Notes under the pieces: generated by a model
What the model was told of the DNA's origin: nothing
What the model saw: only the letters and a program-made list of their open reading frames with translations
Database searches by the model: none
Assembly: GCA_947501355.1 (NCBI GenBank)
Contig: CANMVA010000001.1
Location: forward strand, 1,821,492-1,885,491
Length of the DNA: 64,000 bases
From: an uncultured Paracoccaceae bacterium
GTDB taxonomy: Bacteria > Pseudomonadota > Alphaproteobacteria > Rhodobacterales > Rhodobacteraceae
Reading direction: 5' to 3'
Position numbers and translations under genes: made by a program
Shown: positions 48,838-57,507 of the stretch, piece after piece
Numbering within the stretch: position 1 is the stretch's first letter
Layout: every line of letters begins with the position of its first letter

Positions 48838-49998
48838 TTACGCTCTGCGGCGTCTCCGACCGCCCTCACGGCCACCGCGTCCGCCGGCAGGCGCGCTGGT
48901 CTTGTTGAGCTTGATCCAGTTGCCGCCCGAAGGGTCGTGATCCAGCAGGAAATCAGCAGCGCGGATCGAGATCACTTCTTCCGAGGCGACCCCGACTTTT
49001 GGCGACAAACCCAGAAGTGGGGCGAGCTTGCCCAACTCGACACCCTCCGGCACGACGATGCCCAGATCTGCGAGACGGGCGAGACGCTCTGTCACCACAT
49101 CCTGCGCGGGGGCCATGCCAAGCAGGGGCGCAACGGCGGTCATGTCGACATCCTCCGGGGCGGTTGCTCCAAGGGCCTTCAGTTCGTCGAGGCGGTCGCT
49201 GACCATCTTCTTGGTCTTGGGCATCGCAACCGGGTTCATGATTGCCGACGTCATGCCAGCGGCAGACGCCATGGCAAGAAACGCGTTGTTGATGCCGTGA
49301 CGGTTTGGAAGGCCAAAGCTGATATTGGAAGCGCCACAAGTGGTGTTCACGCCCAGCTCTTCGCGCAGTTTGCGCACAAGTTCAAAGACTTGCACACCAG
49401 CGGTGCCCATTGCGCCCACGGGCATCACGAGGGGGTCTACGACGATGTCGTGTGCCGGGATGCCGAAATCAGCGGCCCGCTCGACGATTTTCTTGGCGAC
49501 CGCAAAGCGGACTTCGGGGTCTTCAGAAATGCCTGTGTCATCGTTAGAAATCGCCACGACCGGGACGTTATATTTTTTCACGAGCGGCAGAATTTCTTCC
49601 AGCCGCTCCTCCTCGCCCGTGACGGAGTTCAGCAACGGACGGCCATTGGCCAGTTCCAGACCCTTCTCCAACGCGCCCGGCACCGAGCTGTCGATGCAGA
49701 GCGGGATATCAACCAAGCCTTGGACCAGCTCGACGATCTTGCCCATCAGCGGCGGCTCGGTCTCGTTCGGGTTGGGGTTCGAGTTATAGACGACGCCCGC
49801 ATTAATATCGAGGACCTGTGCGCCGCAGGCGACCTGCTCAATCGCGTCTTTTTCAACGGTCGAGAAATCGCCTGCCTCAAGTTCAGCGGCCAACTTCTTA
49901 CGACCTGTGGGATTGATCCGTTCACCGATCACGCAGAATGGCTCGTCAAACCCAATGACTACGGTTTTCGATTTAGATTCCAATACGGTGCGGGTCAT
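48838..49998 (-). CDS. Methyltetrahydrofolate:corrinoid methyltransferase (MeTr-like)
   Basis: A 386-residue pterin-binding TIM-barrel protein of the dihydropteroate-synthase-like family: CVIGERINPTGRKKL (17-31), VLDINAGVVY near 60, LCIDSSVPGALEKGL near 100, and GASNISFGLPNR near 220. It would move a methyl group between a corrinoid protein and tetrahydrofolate. After the barrel (about residue 265) comes an extension of 100 residues with two repeats (VAPLLGM, LAPLLGLSP) and a tail GGRGGREGGRRRRRA. It is nine bases downstream of the reductase gene. A corrinoid-binding protein gene is not next to it. Confidence 0.9.
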   Translation of the reverse strand: MTRTVLESKSKTVVIGFDEPFCVIGERINPTGRKKLAAELEAGDFSTVEKDAIEQVACGAQVLDINAGVVYNSNPNPNETEPPLMGKIVELVQGLVDIPLCIDSSVPGALEKGLELANGRPLLNSVTGEEERLEEILPLVKKYNVPVVAISNDDTGISEDPEVRFAVAKKIVERAADFGIPAHDIVVDPLVMPVGAMGTAGVQVFELVRKLREELGVNTTCGASNISFGLPNRHGINNAFLAMASAAGMTSAIMNPVAMPKTKKMVSDRLDELKALGATAPEDVDMTAVAPLLGMAPAQDVVTERLARLADLGIVVPEGVELGKLAPLLGLSPKVGVASEEVISIRAADFLLDHDPSGGNWIKLNKTSAPAGGRGGREGGRRRRRA

Positions 49999-50007
49999 TC
50001 TTAATCC

Positions 50008-50931
50008 TTAGACCTGAGAGGCGCGGATGGCGGAGGCACCGCCATGTTCAATCGCCCAGTTTGCATTTGTCTTGATGCCGCCAAGGGGGAAGAAATGCAC
50101 ATGGGTTATGTTGAAATCGGGGTTGGCAGCTTTGTGGGCGGCCAGATCGCTGATGAACTCGGTCGGTTCAAACGGCAGCACCAGCTTGGTCACGTCCTTG
50201 GCGCGCTTTTGCAGCACGCGCAGGGAGGCACCAACACCGCAGGCAATTGAGAATTTGATCAGCGTTTGCAGCTTGGCGGGGCCGGCGACACCGATATGGA
50301 TCGGCAGGTCGATGCCAGCGTCCTTGAGCGCATCGGCCCAGGCAATCACGGGCTTGGCTTCAAAGCAGAACTGGGTGGCCAGCGCCATTTCGGCATCCGT
50401 GGTTTCCGAGAATTTCTGCTTCCAGCGCAGCGCCTCATCCACATTCTTCATGGAACCGTCGGGGTCGATATCCTTGTTGCCTTCGGGATGTCCGGCGACA
50501 TGCAGGCGTTTGAAGCCCGCCTTGTCGAAAAGACCGGATTCCAGCAACTGCATGGAACTGATGTAGTCGCCGTGGGGTGCGGCGACGCCTCCAGCCAGCA
50601 ACAAGGCCTGATCGACACCGGCCTCGCCCTGATAGCGCGCGATCCAGTCAGCCAGCGTGTCGCTGTCCTTGATGATGCGCGCCGGGAAGTGGGGCATGAC
50701 CTTGTAGCCGTCTTTGGCCAGCCTTGCGGCGGTCGCCACCATCTCGTCAATGGGCGTGCCTTCGATATGCGCGATGTAGACGCGGGTGCCTTCGGGCAGC
50801 AGGTCGCGGAAATTGTCGACCTTTTCGGCGGTGCGCGGCATCACCTCGATCGAATAATCTTTCAGGAAGCCCTCGACCTGCGGATTGACCGGGGTCGCCT
50901 CGTCTTTACGCTTGAAATTCAACAGACCCAT
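50008..50931 (-). CDS. Methylenetetrahydrofolate reductase-like protein
   Basis: A 307-residue MetF-type TIM barrel: YSIEVMPRTAEKVDNFRDLL near residue 27, MPHFPARIIKD, ALLLAGGVAAPHGDY near 115, and FHFFPLGGIKTN near the C-terminus (HVHFFPLGG). In the cluster it would oxidise methyl-tetrahydrofolate to methylene-tetrahydrofolate, the reverse of the biosynthetic reaction. The start is placed at ATG 50931 with GGGAGG five bases away, rather than 13 codons upstream within the end of the preceding gene. Confidence 0.88.
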   Translation of the reverse strand: MGLLNFKRKDEATPVNPQVEGFLKDYSIEVMPRTAEKVDNFRDLLPEGTRVYIAHIEGTPIDEMVATAARLAKDGYKVMPHFPARIIKDSDTLADWIARYQGEAGVDQALLLAGGVAAPHGDYISSMQLLESGLFDKAGFKRLHVAGHPEGNKDIDPDGSMKNVDEALRWKQKFSETTDAEMALATQFCFEAKPVIAWADALKDAGIDLPIHIGVAGPAKLQTLIKFSIACGVGASLRVLQKRAKDVTKLVLPFEPTEFISDLAAHKAANPDFNITHVHFFPLGGIKTNANWAIEHGGASAIRASQV

Positions 50932-50956
50932 CGCGGCCTCCCATAGATTTGTCAGC

Positions 50957-51253
50957 TTATGCCCAGCCATTATTCGCGATCAGAGCCTTGATCCGCTCTT
51001 GGTCATATTCGGCCTGCAAGCGCGCGACCTCGGCATCCAGAACGGCCTCGGCCTCGCCCTCAACGGAATAGGGGGTCGCCTTGCGCCATTCTGCCAGATA
51101 CTCGTCCGTTCCGGCCGCGCCGGTTTTCATGGCAGCCCGGTCGATGGCTTGCTCAAACCGCTCTTCAAGCGGCTTTTTCGCCCCACGACGGCCTTTCCCG
51201 ACGATAACCTGCGCCGGAATATCGCGCCAATAGACAACGGTGACGTCTGGCAT
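50957..51253 (-). CDS. Small protein of the 'virulence factor' (PF13769-type) family
   Basis: A 98-residue soluble protein: TVVYWRDIPAQVIVGKGRRGAKKPLEERF at the N-terminus and an acidic helical C-terminal half. I recall this family under the misleading name 'virulence factor' beside corrinoid methyltransferase genes in Rhodobacterales and Rhizobiales. It leads the four-gene operon, so a part in one-carbon transfer is likely; nothing in the sequence indicates pathogenicity. The fold and activity are unknown. A 220-base gap with no gene separates it from the divergent ppx gene and must hold the operon promoter. Confidence 0.75.
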   Translation of the reverse strand: MPDVTVVYWRDIPAQVIVGKGRRGAKKPLEERFEQAIDRAAMKTGAAGTDEYLAEWRKATPYSVEGEAEAVLDAEVARLQAEYDQERIKALIANNGWA

Positions 51254-51473
51254 TGCATTCTCCCTCTTAGGGCCTTTCTACGGGGTCGCGGGCAAAGGGC
51301 GCGGCTCAATTTCGACAAAGCGCGTCTTGTCAGCGACGCATTTGATGTATGCCAAAGCGCCGCACAGGGCCACCGGGGCGGATCGGAAAACGATTCATGT
51401 TCATTATGTGCGTTCTTGCGCAGGCGTCGGGGACGTCATAGGTTAAGGGCAACTCGAAATGGAGGGCGTGAGA

Positions 51474-52586
51474 ATGGCGCCCAAGCGTCCCTTGGGTGCG
51501 GGCGCTCTCCCGAAACCGGTTGAAGGCACCGCATCTTTCAAGCCGGACAGGCCGCCGCTTTATGCGGCGCTTGATCTGGGCACAAACAGTTGCCGCATGT
51601 TGATTGCGCGTCCCGATGGCGAGCATATCAAAGTGGTCGATAGCTTTTCCAAGACCGTCCAGTTGGGGGCGGGGCTTGAGGCGTCCGGACGGTTGTCGCG
51701 GGCGTCGATGCAGCGCACGGTTCAGGCGCTGCGCATCTGCAAGCACAAGCTCAAGCAGCACCGCGTCAGGAACATGCGACTGGTCGCGACGGAAGCCTGT
51801 CGCCGGGCGATCAATGCGGGCGAATTCATTGCACAGGTGCGGCGCGAAACCGGGCTTGAGCTTGAGATTATCGCGCCTGAGGAAGAGGCGCGGCTCGCTG
51901 TGATTTCCTGCGCGCCGCTGGTGTCGAAAAAGACCGAGCAATTGCTGGTCGTGGATATCGGTGGCGGCTCGACCGAGCTGGTCTGGATCGATCTGCGACG
52001 GGTGAAGAAAAAGCACCGCGCGCAAGCAATCATGCAGGTGACCGAAGGGTTGCGGCGCGGCGATGCCGGGGAGGGCAAAGCCTCGGTCGTGGATTGGATT
52101 TCGGTGCCGCTTGGCGTGGCCACCTTGCGCGATCAGTTCCATGATGTGGACGATGATGCGGGCCGTTTTGCGTTGATGAGTTGCTTTTTCGAAGAAAACC
52201 TCGCCGATTTCGCGCCTTATGCCGAAGAGCAGGTGCGTGAGGGGTTTCAGATCATCGGGACCAGCGGAACGGTCACGACCGTGGCGGCGTCCCATCTGGG
52301 GCTCAAGCGCTATGACCGCTCGAAAGTGGACGGATTGCGGATGGATTCGGATCAGATTCACCGTGTGATCCACGATTATCTTGCGCTGGGGCCCGTGGGG
52401 CGGCGCAACGATCCGCGCATTGGCCGGGACCGTCAGGCGCTGATCATGTCGGGGGCTGCGATCCTGCAGGCGCTCTTGCGATCCTGGCCGACGGATCGGC
52501 TGTCAGTGGCCGATCGCGGTCTGCGCGAAGGCCTGCTATACGCGCAAATGAGCGCGGACGGCGTTTTGGAAGAAAGGCCGGGCTGA
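51474..52586 (+). CDS. Ppx/GppA phosphatase family protein
   Basis: A 370-residue ASKHA-fold phosphatase. Nucleotide motifs: [17 protein letters not shown] near residue 30, [18 protein letters not shown] near 160, [11 protein letters not shown] near 260. It hydrolyses polyphosphate and/or guanosine pentaphosphate; it lacks the C-terminal HD-like domain of long Ppx proteins, so is a short form. ATG 51474 is preferred over the ATG at 51459 because GGAGG is seven bases upstream. Its TGA overlaps the rlmE start by one base (TGATG). Confidence 0.9.
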   Translation: MAPKRPLGAGALPKPVEGTASFKPDRPPLYAALDLGTNSCRMLIARPDGEHIKVVDSFSKTVQLGAGLEASGRLSRASMQRTVQALRICKHKLKQHRVRNMRLVATEACRRAINAGEFIAQVRRETGLELEIIAPEEEARLAVISCAPLVSKKTEQLLVVDIGGGSTELVWIDLRRVKKKHRAQAIMQVTEGLRRGDAGEGKASVVDWISVPLGVATLRDQFHDVDDDAGRFALMSCFFEENLADFAPYAEEQVREGFQIIGTSGTVTTVAASHLGLKRYDRSKVDGLRMDSDQIHRVIHDYLALGPVGRRNDPRIGRDRQALIMSGAAILQALLRSWPTDRLSVADRGLREGLLYAQMSADGVLEERPG

Positions 52587-53287
52587 TGGCGAAAAAGACA
52601 AGCGGGCGCGGGCAGCGCGATTTGCGCGTGAAGGTGAAATCGGCACGTGGGCGCAAGCTGAGTTCGACCCTGTGGTTGGAGCGGCAGCTGAACGATCCGT
52701 ATGTCAAACGCGCGCAGGCCGAGGGCTATCGCGGGCGTGCGGCGTTCAAGATTTTGGAGCTTGACGACAAGTTCCGCTTTCTGGTTCCGGGCGCGCGGGT
52801 CGTTGATCTGGGCTGCGCGCCGGGGGGCTGGTGTCAGGTCGCCGTCAAACGCGTAAACGCGTTGAACGAGCGGTCGGGCAAAGCGGTCGGCACGGTGCTG
52901 GGCATCGACCTGCAGGAGGTTGAGCCGATTGCAGGGGCCGATCTGCATGTGCTGGATTTTCTGGAAGACGAGGCCGACGACAAGGTCAAAACCTGGCTGG
53001 GCGGGCAGGCGGATGTAGTGATGTCCGATATGGCTGCGGCCAGTTCCGGGCATAAGCAGACCGACCATTTGCGGATCATGGCGCTTTGTGAGGCGGCGGC
53101 CTATTTCGCCTTCGACGTGCTGGATCCGGGCGGCACATTTGTGGCCAAGGTGCTGGCCGGTGGCGCGGAAGGCGATCTGCAAAAGCTGCTGAAACAGAAA
53201 TTCACGAAAGTCGCGAATGTGAAGCCACCCGCCTCGCGGTCCAACAGCTCCGAGAAATTCGTGGTCGCCCAAGGCTTCCGGGGGTGA
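52586..53287 (+). CDS. rlmE: 23S rRNA (uridine-2552-2'-O)-methyltransferase RlmE
   Basis: A 233-residue FtsJ-type methyltransferase. A basic N-terminal tail ([22 protein letters not shown]) precedes the core: [16 protein letters not shown] near 50, SAM motif [16 protein letters not shown] near 73, [10 protein letters not shown] near 148 (catalytic aspartate) and [14 protein letters not shown] near 190. The catalytic K-D-K-E set is consistent. It acts on the ribosome A-loop and supports 50S maturation. It is coupled to ppx and to the epimerase gene (overlaps of one and four bases). Confidence 0.97.
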   Translation: MAKKTSGRGQRDLRVKVKSARGRKLSSTLWLERQLNDPYVKRAQAEGYRGRAAFKILELDDKFRFLVPGARVVDLGCAPGGWCQVAVKRVNALNERSGKAVGTVLGIDLQEVEPIAGADLHVLDFLEDEADDKVKTWLGGQADVVMSDMAAASSGHKQTDHLRIMALCEAAAYFAFDVLDPGGTFVAKVLAGGAEGDLQKLLKQKFTKVANVKPPASRSNSSEKFVVAQGFRG

Positions 53288-54336
53288 CGCTGAAACTGTC
53301 GTCGGGCGATGACAGGGTTTGCATCGCCGTGCAGACCGGGCAGGTCAGTGATTTGCGTCTCAATGGGGTGACGCCTCTGCACCGCGCGCCGTGGCTTGAT
53401 GAGCCGGACGTCCAGTCCGATGAGTCCATCCCGCTGATCGAGCGGCGCTTGCAGGGGGATTTCTTTTGCGCACCGTTTGGCAAAAGCGATCTGATCGACG
53501 GGCCGATCCATGGGCCGACGGCCAATAGCGCATGGGAGGTCGTGTCCCAGTCTGACGCGCAGGTCGTGCTGCGCTTACGCGCGACCGTGATGGGCGCGCA
53601 GATTGAAAAGCAGGTTGCGCTGAACGGCGGAGCCCTGCTCCAGACGCATCGTGTCCGGGGCGGTAAGGGCGGCTTGCCGGTGGCGCATCACCCGATGATC
53701 CGAATGGAGGCTGGCGGACGGTTGAGTTTTTCGGCCAAGGCAGGGGCAATGACGCCGCAGGAGCCGTTGGAGCCAGGTCGCAACTGGCTCAGATATCCGG
53801 CGCAAGGCACGAATCTGCACGCTTTCCCCGGCGCCGCTGGACCGGTTGATTTGACATACTATCCGACAGAGACCGGTCATGAAGACTTCATCACGCTGAT
53901 CGAAGGCAAGGGGGCAACGCTTGGCTGGACAGCGCTTGCGCGCCGGGCAGAGCGTGACCTGATCGTCATCATCAAGGACCCGCGCGCTCTGCCTGTCACC
54001 ATGCTTTGGTATTCCAACGGGGGGCGTGACTACGCCCCCTGGAATGGGCGGCATCGGGGCGTTTTGGGGATCGAGGACGGGTGCACGGCCGGGGCGGCAG
54101 GCCACCGCGCCGCACTGGGACCCAACGCAATTTCTGGCTACGGCGTCCCGACGGCTTTGGCGCTTGCGCCGGGCCGCGTTCATCAGACGCATCACGCAAT
54201 TTACGCCGTTTCTTTGGCGGAGCCCGACGCGGCTGTGGCGCGTGTTTTTGTTCACAACGGCACGGTGATGGCGGCGTTGCAATCAGGGCGCAATCTGCCG
54301 TTGGGTACGGCGACAGAGTGGATGCACGCAGCTTAG
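53284..54336 (+). CDS. Aldose 1-epimerase superfamily protein
   Basis: A 350-residue beta-sandwich protein of the galactose mutarotase-like group: [43 protein letters not shown] near 65, then a catalytic region with [13 protein letters not shown]. The strict mutarotase HxxNLT-type histidine block is not well conserved, so the substrate may differ from galactose. It starts GTG within the end of rlmE (GTGA overlap at 53284), and is the last gene of this unit. No sugar catabolic genes are adjacent. Confidence 0.75.
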   Translation: MTLKLSSGDDRVCIAVQTGQVSDLRLNGVTPLHRAPWLDEPDVQSDESIPLIERRLQGDFFCAPFGKSDLIDGPIHGPTANSAWEVVSQSDAQVVLRLRATVMGAQIEKQVALNGGALLQTHRVRGGKGGLPVAHHPMIRMEAGGRLSFSAKAGAMTPQEPLEPGRNWLRYPAQGTNLHAFPGAAGPVDLTYYPTETGHEDFITLIEGKGATLGWTALARRAERDLIVIIKDPRALPVTMLWYSNGGRDYAPWNGRHRGVLGIEDGCTAGAAGHRAALGPNAISGYGVPTALALAPGRVHQTHHAIYAVSLAEPDAAVARVFVHNGTVMAALQSGRNLPLGTATEWMHAA

Positions 54337-54461
54337 TGCCATCAAACTAGTCGATCTTCGGAACAGATATAGGCCGTTTTTCCCTTTAGCATCGAGGTTT
54401 TACTGAGGGGCTTTGTCGGGTCTTCAACCGGACGGGGCTTTGCTCAAGAACGGGGTATGAC

Positions 54462-55229
54462 ATGAAGCTCAAACTTTCCACAAAACTGATTTTGCTGTCC
54501 GGCGGATGTGTGGCTGCCGGTTTTTTTCACGCCAATCCGGTGCAGGCACAGACCTACAACCTGTGTCTCGCGGCAGAAATCCCTGGGCCGGTGATGAACC
54601 GGTTGCGACAGCGCGATGAATTCCCGGACTTGCTGGCGCAGGTGTTGGAGGTCTGTCCGGCGCAGGCCCTGATCCTGACAGATGCGCCCACCGCGTCGAT
54701 CGGTCAAACGGCATCCGCCGATGACGGCAACGGCTTTAGCGAGCCAAGCGATGGCTTCCGGTCGGATGTGGCACAAGCTGAACCGGAAAACGGCGGCGGC
54801 TCAAGCGGTGGCGGTGGATCGGCCGGTGGCGGAGCTGGCGGCTCTGGTGGCAGCGGCGGCTCTGGCGGCGAGGGTGGCGGCTCTGGCGGCGAGGGCGGTG
54901 GCTCTAGTGGCGAGGGTGGCGGCTCCGGCGGCGAGGGTGGCGAAGGCGGTGGCTCTGGTGATGACGGCGGCTCTGGCGGTGACGGCGGAGGGTCCGAAGG
55001 CGGTGGCGATGAGGGCGGCTCTGGCGGTGACGGCGGAGGGGCCGAAGGCGGCGACGGTGAGAGCGGCTCTGGCGGAGATGGCGGAGAAACCGAGGGCGAT
55101 GGCGGCTCTGGTGGTGACGGCGGAGGATCCGAAGGCGAAGGCGGCGAGGGTGACGGTGGATCTGACAGCGAAGGTGGCGATGGCGGTGGCGGCTCTGCTG
55201 AAGGGATTGATGAAGAGGAGCCGGATTAA
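54462..55229 (+). CDS. Secreted glycine-rich, acidic repeat protein
   Basis: A 255-residue protein with a signal peptide (KLKLSTKLILLSGGCVAAGFF … AQA, about 30 residues). A short globular part (residues 31-105) has two cysteines, in NLCLAAEIP and VLEVCPAQA. The rest is low complexity: about 145 residues built from GGSGGEGG and GGDGGGSEGG units of 3-6 residues with Asp, Glu and Ser. The gene is followed by a convergent LapG-type peptidase gene. The repetitive DNA is prone to length change by slippage. No family is recognised; extracellular or envelope spacer/adhesive roles are guesses. Confidence 0.75.
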   Translation: MKLKLSTKLILLSGGCVAAGFFHANPVQAQTYNLCLAAEIPGPVMNRLRQRDEFPDLLAQVLEVCPAQALILTDAPTASIGQTASADDGNGFSEPSDGFRSDVAQAEPENGGGSSGGGGSAGGGAGGSGGSGGSGGEGGGSGGEGGGSSGEGGGSGGEGGEGGGSGDDGGSGGDGGGSEGGGDEGGSGGDGGGAEGGDGESGSGGDGGETEGDGGSGGDGGGSEGEGGEGDGGSDSEGGDGGGGSAEGIDEEEPD

Positions 55230-55282
55230 GCCTTCCAAACCCAAAACGCGATCGGCACCGAGGTCATTTCACTCAGGCGGCG

Positions 55283-55858
55283 TCAGCCTTGTGCGATGCC
55301 GCCTGCAAGCACGGCTTGCCACAGATGCGGGGCATCCGGGTCCTGCATCTTGAGAAAAGTATAGCCGGTTGCCCGCCAAGGTTTCACGCGGTTCGTCAGG
55401 TTATCCAGCACGTAATCGCCCTGTGTCGTGCGCACGACAAGCACCGCATGAGACGCGTGATTGCGATCCAGCACCGTGGCGATCAGCAGTTGATTGGCGG
55501 GAAAGCCGCGCTCGATCAAGCGCTTCTTCTTCAAGAGCGCAAAGTCCTCGCAATCGCCGCCGCGTGCGGTGGGCAGGGTCCAGACCTCGGCCTGGCGGTA
55601 TTGCGACTGATCAGACACTTCCCGAACTTCGGCGTTGATTTGAGCGTTGATCTTCGTGGCGATGCGCAGCCCGGCCGGGCCAATCCGACCTTGTTCGGGG
55701 CTAGCCGCACAGGCCCAGCCATAGCGGGTGCAAAGCCCTGCCGATCCCTGCGGCGACGCGGTAACCATCTTGGGGGTCAAGAACGTCTCTGCGATGGTGA
55801 CTTGCGGGAGACACCACATGATCACTGCAAATGCGGCGAGGAACGCGCGAAAGATCAT
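55283..55858 (-). CDS. Transglutaminase-like cysteine peptidase (BTLCP/LapG-type)
   Basis: A 191-residue exported protein (signal peptide FRAFLAAFAVIMWCLPQVTIAE). The catalytic cysteine lies in GGDCEDFALLKKK near residue 100, the histidine in HASHAVLVV near 138 and the aspartate in YVLDNLTNRV near 155. This set marks the bacterial transglutaminase-like cysteine proteinases, which include LapG, the periplasmic protease that releases large surface adhesins under c-di-GMP control. No LapD- or adhesin-like gene lies in the window, so the substrate is not known. Confidence 0.88.
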   Translation of the reverse strand: MIFRAFLAAFAVIMWCLPQVTIAETFLTPKMVTASPQGSAGLCTRYGWACAASPEQGRIGPAGLRIATKINAQINAEVREVSDQSQYRQAEVWTLPTARGGDCEDFALLKKKRLIERGFPANQLLIATVLDRNHASHAVLVVRTTQGDYVLDNLTNRVKPWRATGYTFLKMQDPDAPHLWQAVLAGGIAQG

Positions 55859-55922
55859 GAACTGACTGCTCCCATTAGCCAAATGTTGCAAAGAGCATCC
55901 CGCAATCCTGTGGCTGAAAGAG

Positions 55923-55957
55923 GGCGCGCGTGCGGCCTTCGCATGCCGAAGCGCGCC
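55923..55957. repeat. Palindrome upstream of the cysteine peptidase gene
   Basis: GGCGCGC (55923-55929) pairs with GCGCGCC (55951-55957), and TTCG (55938-55941) with CGAA (55947-55950), giving a GC-rich hairpin. The surrounding 413-base gap (55859-56271) contains no convincing gene. Confidence 0.5.
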
Positions 55958-56271
55958 TTTCGAGCGGGTTGAGATGGGGTGCCTGCGACGGCGATTGCGC
56001 GCCTTGCCTCTTCTGTTAGATCCGTTCAGTCTGGCTTACTTGTCTTAAAGCAAGGTTAAGCCGGGTTAGACGACGCTTACCACAATTGGTGGTGCGGCGG
56101 AAGGCGGCCCCTACATATGGCGAAAATATGCTGATGGAGACCACGCCATTTCAAAATCTTTTGCGCATCAATGGCTTGCGATCGGCGGGGTCTTGCGCTC
56201 TGACATGTCGATGCACAAAGCATGGTATAGTCTTTGCACCATCCGTGCGCTGACACGCCTGAAAGCCAGAC

Positions 56272-56336
56272 TGGCGGAGAGACAGGGATTCGAACCCTGG
56301 GTGGGCTTGCACCCACAACGGTTTTCGAGACCGCCC
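56272..56336. repeat. attachment-site-like copy of the tRNA-Ser 3' fragment
   Basis: A 65-base exact repeat of 57255-57319 covering T-arm, variable arm and anticodon arm of tRNA-Ser, with no acceptor 5' half or D-arm. It is not a functional tRNA. The first mismatches are at its two ends (56271 and 56337). Confidence 0.9.
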
Positions 56337-56349
56337 TATTTCCTTTTCG

Positions 56350-57105
56350 CTAGATTCGACCCTCGTTTATCCGAACATCCAGCACTTCATCTGTCGATGG
56401 ATCTATGTCACATTCATATATCATATACGACCAAGCACCGAAGCCATTTTGAAACTTGATCTTGTCGCCAATCACCGTGACGATCCCGTTCTCTATATCG
56501 CGCCAACGGTAGTGGCTAAATTTCACATCCAGAAAGCCATCAGTCCATTCATAGTCATATCGGGCCATCCGCTCGACCAGCCGTGGACACATGATCATCG
56601 CAACAACGTTAGCTTTTTCGCCCCAGCAACCAAGATCTTTGCGACACTCTTCGTTCTCTTTCGCAACCCGATTTCTTTCGTTGGCTTCTTCTGCATCGGC
56701 TTGCGCTTGCAGCTCAGCCTCTGCTTCTATGGCTTCGATCTCGGCTTGTTTAGCGTTTGCTTCTTCTAGCGCGGCTTTCTCGGCCTTCTCAGCGTTCGCC
56801 TTGATTTTTCTCTGCTCACTTATCTCTGCCCATATCTCCGGATCTGTAATGTCTTCCCTCTGTGCAGCTAGATATTCGTCAGAATTAGAAAACCCTGCAG
56901 CGAGAGCTTCTTTTTCCATTTCCTTTGACGCGATTAAGCCCCCTCCGATAATCGCGACAATGAACAGAGCTGCCGTTACAAAAAAACGCTTGCGAAAATG
57001 GGCCTTGCGATCATTTTTGGTAAATGCCCAACGCAAAAGGTACCAAAAAGATAAACCAAGTGAAATGAGTCCTAAGATTACAAAGACAACAGCTAACACG
57101 GACAA
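56350..57105 (-). CDS. Membrane coiled-coil protein of the tRNA-Ser mini-island, function unknown
   Basis: A 251-residue protein with two membrane spans near the N-terminus (residues 3-25 and 42-60), then a long charged coiled coil (about 85-145, rich in A, E and K), then a C-terminal globular domain with CRKDLGCWGEK, CPRLVERMARYDYEWTDGFLDVKF and KFQNGFGAWSYMIYECDID. I recall this C-terminal domain in hypothetical proteins near tRNA genes and prophages, but not its function. The TTG start has GAGG seven bases upstream; no ATG fits. GC is much lower than in the neighbours. The gene fills almost the whole island. Confidence 0.75.
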   Translation of the reverse strand: MSVLAVVFVILGLISLGLSFWYLLRWAFTKNDRKAHFRKRFFVTAALFIVAIIGGGLIASKEMEKEALAAGFSNSDEYLAAQREDITDPEIWAEISEQRKIKANAEKAEKAALEEANAKQAEIEAIEAEAELQAQADAEEANERNRVAKENEECRKDLGCWGEKANVVAMIMCPRLVERMARYDYEWTDGFLDVKFSHYRWRDIENGIVTVIGDKIKFQNGFGAWSYMIYECDIDPSTDEVLDVRINEGRI

Positions 57106-57254
57106 ATCGTCACCTCATCGCTTTCATATGTGAGGATCATTCCACAACTTCTTTCGCGCCGCAAACGCAAAGGTTGTATTGATCTAATGCGCACCCGATA
57201 TTCGTGTGTCGGCTATTGAATGCCATAAAAGGCTTTCGAAGGACCAAATCCTTA

Positions 57255-57344
57255 TGGCGGAGAGACAGGGATTCGAACCCTGGGTGGGCTTGCACCCACA
57301 ACGGTTTTCGAGACCGCCCCGTTCGACCACTCCGGCACCTCTCC
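57255..57344 (-). tRNA. tRNA-Ser (anticodon CGA)
   Basis: On the minus strand: acceptor GGAGAGG/TCTCTCC, a long variable arm (GTGGGTGCAAGCCCAC) as in class II tRNAs, anticodon loop CTCGAAA with CGA, T-arm with TTCGAAT, discriminator G and encoded CCA. Length 90 bases. It reads the UCG codon. Its 3' 65 bases are duplicated at 56272. Confidence 0.97.
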
Positions 57345-57507
57345 GCGAAGGGTCTGTGGCGCGCCGTTTACTGCCCATGGCCGTGCGGCGCAACTGGTTT
57401 TTGCGCGCCGTCACCACGGCGCCGTCACAGATTGGCGACTGCGCCGTTTGCGCATTGGCCCGGCGCGCAATCGGCGCTAGCTTTGCCGTGACGCAAAGGA
57501 GTGCCCT

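Larger units (their letters stand above)
56272..57319. mobile_element. Mini-island at the tRNA-Ser 3' end, bounded by 65-bp direct repeats
   Basis: Identical 65-base copies lie at 56272-56336 and 57255-57319, 983 bases apart. The right copy is the 3' part of an intact tRNA-Ser(CGA), from the CCA end to the anticodon stem; the left copy is that fragment alone. This is the structure left by site-specific integration into a tRNA gene. The interval holds one low-GC gene (56350-57105) and no integrase, so it is a mobilisable or decayed island, or a remnant of a larger one. Confidence 0.75.

Noticed and set aside
54682-55353. Long alternative frames across the glycine repeats of the secreted protein
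   Set aside because: The short nucleotide repeats leave several frames open; only the frame with a signal peptide makes sense.
56272-56336. A second tRNA-Ser gene
   Set aside because: Only the 3' 65 bases are present; acceptor 5' half and D-arm are missing, so it is a fragment.
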